From CAISKJ01 sp046351555 (GTDB lineage Bacteria > Myxococcota_A > Polyangia > Polyangiales > Ga0077539): a DNA stretch of 64,000 nt. The translations under genes and the position numbers were made by a program. This document shows positions 58,955 through 64,000 of this stretch, in pieces; positions within the stretch are counted from its first letter, which is position 1, and the number at the start of each line of letters is the position of its first letter. The DNA lies in assembly GCA_046351555.1 (NCBI GenBank), contig JAXLYI010000006.1, forward strand, positions 310,001 to 374,000, read 5' to 3'. Under the pieces are notes generated by a model. It ran no database searches. It saw nothing but the letters and a program-made list of their open reading frames with translations, and was not told where the DNA came from.

Positions 58955-61876
58955 TCAGCCGTTGCGCGATTCGAAGCGCTGCGCGCCGTCGCCCTTCCAC
59001 CACTCGACGTAGCGCTGGTGGGCGCGCTCGCGGTCGCGCTTCGGGAGGTTGAAGTAGTAGCCGAAGTACTGGCCCGTGAGCCGCTTGAGCTCCTCGCTGG
59101 CCTCGTGGCGGACGGCGGGCTCCGGGTGCAGGAGCGCGTCGATGAGCCACACCACCCGGTGCTGCTGCCCCGAGCGGCCCCACCACGTCACCCAGGGCGC
59201 GGCCATCGCGCCGAAGTCCTGCCGGGTGATCACCGTGAGCGCGCGGTGCGCGGCCTCGACCACGCCCGCGTCCGCGTCGCCGAGCGCGGCCACCAGCGCG
59301 GGCACGGCCTCGGCGTCGCGCAGCTCGCTCAGCGCCGCGGCGGCCGCACGACGCGCGGCGGCCCGCGGGTCGGAGAGCGACGCCCGCACCGCCCGGCCCG
59401 CGCCCTCGAACTCCTCGAAGCGCTGGTGCGCCCGGAGCGCGTCGACCGCCGCCGCGCGCACGGCGTCGTCGTCGTCGAAGAGGCGCGCGACCAGCGGCGC
59501 GATCGCCGACGGGTGCGCGCACTCGCCCAGGCACGCGACCGCGCAGTAGCGGACGTCGGGGTCGACGTCGTCGAGCGCCTTCACCAGCCGAGGCGCCGCG
59601 GCCTGGCGGAACGCCACCACCGCCCGCAGCAGCGGCGCCCCCTCGTCGAGCGCCGCGGCGCGCGCGCCCGGCTCTGCCCGCCGCGGCCGGTGCGGCCCCG
59701 GGAAGGCGCGGAGCAGCGCGTCGAGCCCCGCGTCGCCGTGCGCGAGCAGCGTGTCGAGCGCGCCGGGCACCGGGGAGCTCCCTTCGAGGAGTTCGCGCAC
59801 GACGGAGGCGCACACGTCGCCGGGCGCGCGGACGGGCGTGGCCTTGAGCCCCGGCGGCGGCGCCTCGCGGCCCACCTCGGGCTCGACGGGCCGGTCGCTC
59901 CAGAGGGGCGGCGGCGCCGAGGTGGCGGGCGCGGGCGCGTCGGACGAGAGCGCGCCGCGCAGCGCGTGGAGCCGGGCCGAGCGGTCGGGCAGCGGCGCGC
60001 GCTCGACGGGGCGGGCGGAGGTGGCGAGGGTGATCTGCGGCTGGCTCGCGCGGTTGGGGCGCTTGCGGGCGGCGATGAGGCGCTCGAAGGCCGCGGCGCA
60101 GCGCTTGATGAAGGCGTCGAGTTCGCGCACGGCGAGGGCCGTCGGCGCGCGCCGCCCGTTGTCCGCCCAGAGGAGCAGCGCCACCTTCGCGCCGATGCGC
60201 ACGGGCGCGACCACCACCTCCTCGGCGACGGGGCGCTGGAGCCGGGCGCGCACCTCGGCGTCGAGCGTGTCGGGCTCGACGCGCGCCACCTCCACCGCGC
60301 CCGACTCGAACGCGAGCCGGAAGGTGGAGGGGCGCTCGAGTTCGAAGGACACGCCGCGCAGCGCCGCGCCGAGCGCGCCCTCGCCGAGCGCCGCGACGCC
60401 CGCGCCCTGGGCCCCCTGCACGACGAAGAGGGCCGCGTAGGCGAAGCGCTCGTGGACGTGCGCGAGCATCGCGTCGACGACGGCGTCGCGGTCGTGCGCG
60501 GCGTCGAGGCGGCGGAGGGCGTCGTCGAGGGAGATTCCTCGCGGCGGCGGCGGCAGCGACGACAGGCGGACGTCGTGGAGCAGTCCGTCGCCCCCCTCGA
60601 GCAGCACCTCGATCGCGGGCGGCGGCATCGAGGCGATCACCCCGCGCGGGAGCCGCGGCTCGCCGGGCAGGAGCGGCGTCGGCGGCAGCGACTCGGGCGC
60701 CGACGTGGGCGCGGCGGAAATCGCGGCGGGCACGGGCGCGCGCTCGGGGGCCTCGGGCGAGCGCTGCGAGGGGACGGCGCGCGCGGCCACCGAGGGGGCG
60801 GGCAGGATCGCGGGGCGCGTCGCGGGCGGCGGGTCGGTGGGGAAGCCCATCGGCGGCGGCGGCGACGCGGGCCGGGCGATCGCGGGCGCGGACGCGCGGG
60901 GCTCGACCGAGGCCGCGGAGATGCGCACCTCCACCGAGGGCGCGGTGGCGCGCGCTTCGACCACGGGCGCGGGCGTCTGCGCTTCGAGCGCGGGTGACGA
61001 CGTGCGCGGTTCGATCGCGGGTGCGGACGTGCGCGCCTCCACCACGGGCTTCTCCGCGGGCCTCTCCGGGGGCGGGACGGAGGGCGTCCCGAAGGGCGGC
61101 GTGGTGGTGGGGAGGTTGAACGCCATCGGGTTGACGGCGGGCTCGACGCGCGCGGGCTCGACGCGCACGGGCTCGACGCGCGCGGGCTCGACGGAGGGGC
61201 GGACGATCTCCGGGGCCGAGCGGCGCAGGCCCGGCGGCGGCGCGGGCTCCGACGGCGGCGGCTGCGACGAGCTGCCGTCGTCGTCGTCGTCGTTGAGCAT
61301 CGCGTCGAGGGCGGCGAAGGCGTCGAGGGCGGGCGTCGAGGTGCGCGCGCCGTTGCGCGGGCGGACGAGGGGGACGATCACCTCCGCGGGGATGGGGCCC
61401 GGCGGCACGGTGGAGAGGCGGCCGGCGAGGCGCTCGAAGCGCGGCGGGAGCGGGAGCTGGTAGTAGCGCCAGAGGGCCCACGCGAGGCGGACGGAGGTGA
61501 CGCAGCGGGCCTCGAGCGGGAGCTTCACCGTGGCCTCGACCTCGGCGCGCGCGGCGGGCTCGACAGGCGCGGCGACGGCGACGATGAGGCGCCCCGCGTC
61601 GATGAAGAGGGCCGCCATCCGGTGGCGCTCGGCGAGCGCGCGGGGGAGGCGCGCGATGGCCACGGGGTCGGCCTCGGCGACGTCCTCGCGGGTGGCGTGC
61701 GGGAGGCCGTGGACGGCGGCGCAGTAGCGGGCGAGCGTGTCCTCGCCGATGGCGCCGCCCTCGAGCAGGCTCGTCTCGAAGTCGCCGCCGTTGATCACCT
61801 GGCGCGAGATGGCCTCGTCGATCGCCTTCGGCGAGACGACCTGATCCTGCGTGAGGAGCGCCGAGAGGAGGGACAT
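58955..61876 (-). CDS. Signalling fusion: GspE-N (MshEN-like), GAF-like and HEAT-repeat domains
   Basis: The 973-aa protein begins with a GspE/PilB N-terminal-type domain (about 1-150; MSLLSALLTQDQVVSPKAID, then LARYCAAVHGLPH). In some relatives this domain binds cyclic-di-GMP. A disordered region of about 300 residues with two kinds of tandem peptide repeats follows. A GAF-like domain lies at about 455-590 (HERFAYAALFVVQG, PVAEEVVVAPVRIGAKVALL). The last ~290 residues are HEAT repeats of the PBS-lyase type (DVDPDVRYCAVACLGECAHP, FDDDDAVRAAAVDALRAHQ). It probably integrates a small ligand and protein contacts; no enzymatic domain is visible. It converges with the endonuclease V-like gene, 3 bp apart. 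Confidence 0.85.
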   Translation of the reverse strand: MSLLSALLTQDQVVSPKAIDEAISRQVINGGDFETSLLEGGAIGEDTLARYCAAVHGLPHATREDVAEADPVAIARLPRALAERHRMAALFIDAGRLIVAVAAPVEPAARAEVEATVKLPLEARCVTSVRLAWALWRYYQLPLPPRFERLAGRLSTVPPGPIPAEVIVPLVRPRNGARTSTPALDAFAALDAMLNDDDDDGSSSQPPPSEPAPPPGLRRSAPEIVRPSVEPARVEPVRVEPARVEPAVNPMAFNLPTTTPPFGTPSVPPPERPAEKPVVEARTSAPAIEPRTSSPALEAQTPAPVVEARATAPSVEVRISAASVEPRASAPAIARPASPPPPMGFPTDPPPATRPAILPAPSVAARAVPSQRSPEAPERAPVPAAISAAPTSAPESLPPTPLLPGEPRLPRGVIASMPPPAIEVLLEGGDGLLHDVRLSSLPPPPRGISLDDALRRLDAAHDRDAVVDAMLAHVHERFAYAALFVVQGAQGAGVAALGEGALGAALRGVSFELERPSTFRLAFESGAVEVARVEPDTLDAEVRARLQRPVAEEVVVAPVRIGAKVALLLWADNGRRAPTALAVRELDAFIKRCAAAFERLIAARKRPNRASQPQITLATSARPVERAPLPDRSARLHALRGALSSDAPAPATSAPPPLWSDRPVEPEVGREAPPPGLKATPVRAPGDVCASVVRELLEGSSPVPGALDTLLAHGDAGLDALLRAFPGPHRPRRAEPGARAAALDEGAPLLRAVVAFRQAAAPRLVKALDDVDPDVRYCAVACLGECAHPSAIAPLVARLFDDDDAVRAAAVDALRAHQRFEEFEGAGRAVRASLSDPRAAARRAAAAALSELRDAEAVPALVAALGDADAGVVEAAHRALTVITRQDFGAMAAPWVTWWGRSGQQHRVVWLIDALLHPEPAVRHEASEELKRLTGQYFGYYFNLPKRDRERAHQRYVEWWKGDGAQRFESRNG
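60878..61039 (-). repeat. 27-bp coding repeat, six copies
   Basis: Six consecutive 27-bp units (first coding unit 61013-61039, last 60878-60904) encode nine-residue peptides of the form E-A/P-R-T-S-A-P-A-I/V. They have diverged but are clearly related, and form part of the disordered linker between the GspE-N and GAF-like domains. Confidence 0.85.
61138..61197 (-). repeat. 15-bp coding repeat, four copies
   Basis: Units at 61138-61152, 61153-61167, 61168-61182 and 61183-61197 (core cgggctcgacgcgcg) encode VEPAR/VEPVR pentapeptides in the same linker. Confidence 0.9.
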
Positions 61877-61939
61877 CGCGTGTTCAGGCCCGCGGGAACC
61901 ATCGCCCACCGGGCGCGACCGTGTCAACGCGCGTGCATT

Positions 61940-62677
61940 TCAGCGCGGGCGGAGGTCGCCGCGGAGCACCGAGAGCGCGGCGAGCATCGCGGGCGCGACC
62001 GTCTCCGCGCGCAGGATGCGGGGCCCGAGGGAGACGGCGACGAAGCCCCGCGCGGCGCAGCGGTCGACCTCGGCGGCGTCGAGGCCCCCTTCGGGCCCGG
62101 CGACGACCGCGACGGGCCCGTCGCACCCCGGTTGCACCGCGCGCGCGAGGGAGCCCGACGCGGCCTCCCAGGCGACCAGCCGGACGCCCCCCGCGGGCAG
62201 CGCGTCGAGGGCCTCGTCGAGCGGGCACGGGGCCCGGAGCGCGGGGACGTCGGCGCGGCCGGACTGACGCGCGGCCTCTTCGGCGATGCGGTTCCAGCGG
62301 TCGAGGCGGGCGGCGAGGCGGTCGCCGCGCTCCTGCGGGACGGAGCGGGCGGTGAAGACGGGCCAGATCGCCGCCACGCCGAGCTCGGTGGCCTGCCGCA
62401 CGATGGTGTCGAGCTTGTCTCCCTTGGGGTAGCCCTGCACCCAGGTAACCTTCGCGCCGTCGGCCCCGACGCCCGCGCGGGGCGCGTCGAGCAGGGTGGC
62501 GGTGGCGCCGCCGGAGTCGAGCGTGGCGTCGCATTCGAAGCCTTCGCCGTCGAAGAGGACGAGGCGGGTGCCCCAAGGAACGCGGGCGACGCGGAGGTGG
62601 TGGGCGGCCTCGCGGGGCAGCGCGACGGCCCCCTCCGCGCGGACGAGGGCGGGGTCGACGCGGAGGCGCTCGGTCAC
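61940..62677 (-). CDS. rsmE: 16S rRNA m3U1498 methyltransferase RsmE
   Basis: The 245-aa SPOUT-class enzyme methylates U1498 of 16S rRNA with S-adenosylmethionine. It shows the N-terminal PUA-like part (REAAHHLRVARVPWGTRLVL), KGDKLDTIVRQATELGVAAI, EEAARQSGRADVP, the SAM-binding knot GPEGGLDAAEVDRC, and SLGPRILRAETVAPA. Length is normal. Its GTG start overlaps the prmA stop by 4 bp (GTGA), the common prmA-rsmE arrangement in bacteria. Confidence 0.97.
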   Translation of the reverse strand: MTERLRVDPALVRAEGAVALPREAAHHLRVARVPWGTRLVLFDGEGFECDATLDSGGATATLLDAPRAGVGADGAKVTWVQGYPKGDKLDTIVRQATELGVAAIWPVFTARSVPQERGDRLAARLDRWNRIAEEAARQSGRADVPALRAPCPLDEALDALPAGGVRLVAWEAASGSLARAVQPGCDGPVAVVAGPEGGLDAAEVDRCAARGFVAVSLGPRILRAETVAPAMLAALSVLRGDLRPR

Positions 62678-63534
62678 GCGCGGCGGAGCTCCGGGGCGAC
62701 CCAGGCACCTTCGACGTCGGCGCGGTCGAGGGTGAAGCCGAGGGGCGCGTAGGCGCGGACGACGTCGTCGCGCTGCTCGACGAGGATGCCCGACAAAATG
62801 AGCCGGCCGCCGGACGTCACGTGCGCGGCGACCTCGGCGGCGTGCGGGACGAGCACGGAGGCCTCGATGTTGGCGACGACGAAGGGGGAGGTCTCGGGGA
62901 CGACGTCGAAGCCGCCGACGCGGAGGTCAACGCGGTCGGAGAGCCCGAGGTGCTCGGCGTTCTCGCGGGCGGCGACGATGGACTCGTCGTCGATGTCGCA
63001 GGCGACCGCGCGCGGGAGCCCTTGCATCACCGCGATGAACGAGAGGATGCCCGAGCCGCAGCCGAGGTCGAGGAGCGTCGCGCGCTCGCCCGCTTCGATG
63101 GCGCGCTCGATGGCGCGGGCGGCGAGGGCGGTGGAGGGGTGCTGGCCGGTGCCGAAGGCGCGCCCCGGGTCGAGCGGGAGGACGAGGTCGCCGGGCTGCG
63201 GGTCGTACGTCGTCCAGCTCGGCACGACGACCACGCGCGGGGTGATTCGCGTCGGGCGCCAGTGCTCCTTCCAGGCGTCGCGCCACGCGTCGCCGACGAG
63301 CTCCTCGCGGCGCACCGGGAACTCCCCGCGCAGCGCCTCGTACGCCTCCTCACGGGATGCCTCGTCGGGGAAGGACGCGATGAGCGTGGCGCCGAGCTCG
63401 CCGCCGCGGGCGAGGGTGGTCTGGTCGCGCTCCTCGATGCCTTCGGCGCCGAGGAGGGTGAGCCGGCCGACGAGCGCGTCGACCTCTTCGACGGGGGCCT
63501 CGACGACGAGAAGCGGGTAGGCGGGGACCGTCAC
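62674..63534 (-). CDS. prmA: Ribosomal protein L11 methyltransferase PrmA
   Basis: The 286-aa enzyme methylates ribosomal protein L11. The N-terminal substrate domain has GAEGIEERDQTTLA, DAWRDAWKEHWRPTRIT and PGRAFGTGQHPSTALAAR. The class-I methyltransferase core has SAM motif LLDLGCGSGILSFIAV, the acidic CDIDDESIVAARENAE, and the NIEASVLVPHA region. It starts with GTG 63534, overlapping the stop of the upstream gene by 3 bp and read as MTVPAYPLL, and overlaps rsmE by 4 bp. Three genes are therefore translationally coupled. Confidence 0.97.
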   Translation of the reverse strand: MTVPAYPLLVVEAPVEEVDALVGRLTLLGAEGIEERDQTTLARGGELGATLIASFPDEASREEAYEALRGEFPVRREELVGDAWRDAWKEHWRPTRITPRVVVVPSWTTYDPQPGDLVLPLDPGRAFGTGQHPSTALAARAIERAIEAGERATLLDLGCGSGILSFIAVMQGLPRAVACDIDDESIVAARENAEHLGLSDRVDLRVGGFDVVPETSPFVVANIEASVLVPHAAEVAAHVTSGGRLILSGILVEQRDDVVRAYAPLGFTLDRADVEGAWVAPELRRA

Positions 63535-64000
63535 ATGCCCTCCCCGAGGTTGATGGTGAGCCGCGCGGGCTCCTCGGTGGTGTCGCGGAAGATGAAGTAC
63601 GAGCCGACCGCGACGCCGGCCACGAGCACCGCGGCGCCCGTCCAGAACCACCAGCGCGTGAGCACCGAGGGGCTCTCGTCGGCGGGGACCACCACGCGGA
63701 GCGGGGCGTAGGCGTCGCCGCGGGCCGCGACGGCGATGCCGTTCTCGTCGACGGCCTCGAGGTAGTACTCGACGACGGGGGGCCTCACCTCGGCGGCGGG
63801 GACGGTGGCGGCGAAGGTGCCGGCGCGGTTCTGCGCGGCGGCGCGGTGGAAGAGCCCGCGGCTGCCCGAGCGCCACGCGAGGACGAGGCCCGCGCTGCGG
63901 CGGTCGGGGTCGGTGAGCGAGGCGGTGAGCTCGAGGTCGCTGTTGCGCGCGTGCTGCGGCGGCGACGTGTGCTGGATGGTCACCGGCCGCGCGGCCCGCG
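63531..64000 (-). CDS. Membrane-anchored protein, C-terminal part (cut by window edge)
   Basis: The reading frame stays open to the right edge of the window, so the N-terminus is missing. The visible ~155 residues have an extracytoplasmic-looking beta-rich segment (SLTDPDRRSAGLVLAWRSGS, PPVVEYYLEAVDENGIAVA) of a type common in myxobacterial surface proteins. One TM helix follows near the end (WWFWTGAAVLVAGVAVGSYF) and a short tail (NLGEGM). An internal GTG at 63983 could start a 150-aa protein, but the upstream residues read as normal coding sequence. Its stop overlaps the prmA start. Function unknown. Confidence 0.6.
   Translation of the reverse strand, partial: RAARPVTIQHTSPPQHARNSDLELTASLTDPDRRSAGLVLAWRSGSRGLFHRAAAQNRAGTFAATVPAAEVRPPVVEYYLEAVDENGIAVAARGDAYAPLRVVVPADESPSVLTRWWFWTGAAVLVAGVAVGSYFIFRDTTEEPARLTINLGEGM

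Overview
The window is about 74% G+C by eye, almost fully coding and free of rRNA, tRNA, CRISPR arrays and recognisable IS or phage genes. Four Hanks-type Ser/Thr kinases (one cut by the left edge), several long lipoproteins with Asp/Ala/Pro-rich tethers, PEGA repeats, a GspE-N/GAF/HEAT fusion and an ATP synthase b subunit with a signal peptide point to Myxococcota, most likely a Polyangia/Sandaracinaceae-type myxobacterium. This is inferred from gene content; no rRNA is present to confirm it. No stretch longer than 300 bp lacks a gene; the longest gap is 51823-52111.

Layout. 1-6167: a kinase fragment, a membrane-anchored DUF2071 protein, an unknown protein, MsrB, a small lipoprotein and an FGE-fold lipoprotein. 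6172-9029: a four-gene envelope/metal-stress operon (Spy-like protein, 56-aa membrane peptide, response regulator, histidine kinase). 9223-20091: kinases, an acyl-CoA ligase, an SGNH lipoprotein and a flippase-like membrane protein. 20208-24510: MutL, a degenerate NtrC-type regulator and an outer-membrane protein. 24545-26846: an ECF sigma/anti-sigma pair and a LeuA-family synthase. 27134-28252: a VWA protein with an Asp/His-rich insert. 28468-32807: a partial F1Fo ATP synthase operon (b', b, delta, alpha, gamma). 32902-42389: an N-formylglutamate amidohydrolase-like protein, MutS, ArgD, ArgF, DnaK and a probably frameshifted gene behind dnaK. 42393-48498: an operon led by a highly divergent RNA polymerase beta-subunit (RpoB) paralogue with two conserved proteins of unknown function. 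48643-56803: a 1059-aa RCC1-repeat lipoprotein, an unknown protein and a 1257-aa nuclease-STAND ATPase resembling antiphage Avs proteins. 56821-64000: a helical-repeat protein, a shortened endonuclease V homologue, the GspE-N/GAF/HEAT fusion, RsmE, PrmA and a membrane-anchored fragment cut by the right edge.

How the genes work together. Housekeeping functions (mismatch repair, arginine synthesis, ATP synthase, Hsp70, rRNA and ribosomal-protein methylation) are interleaved with signalling and surface genes. The most unusual items are the RpoB paralogue, which keeps beta-subunit architecture but has lost key catalytic residues, and the nuclease-STAND protein. Second-tier oddities are the NtrC-like protein without a GAFTGA loop, the VWA protein with a charged insert, the frameshift behind dnaK and the split ATP synthase operon with a long insertion in alpha.
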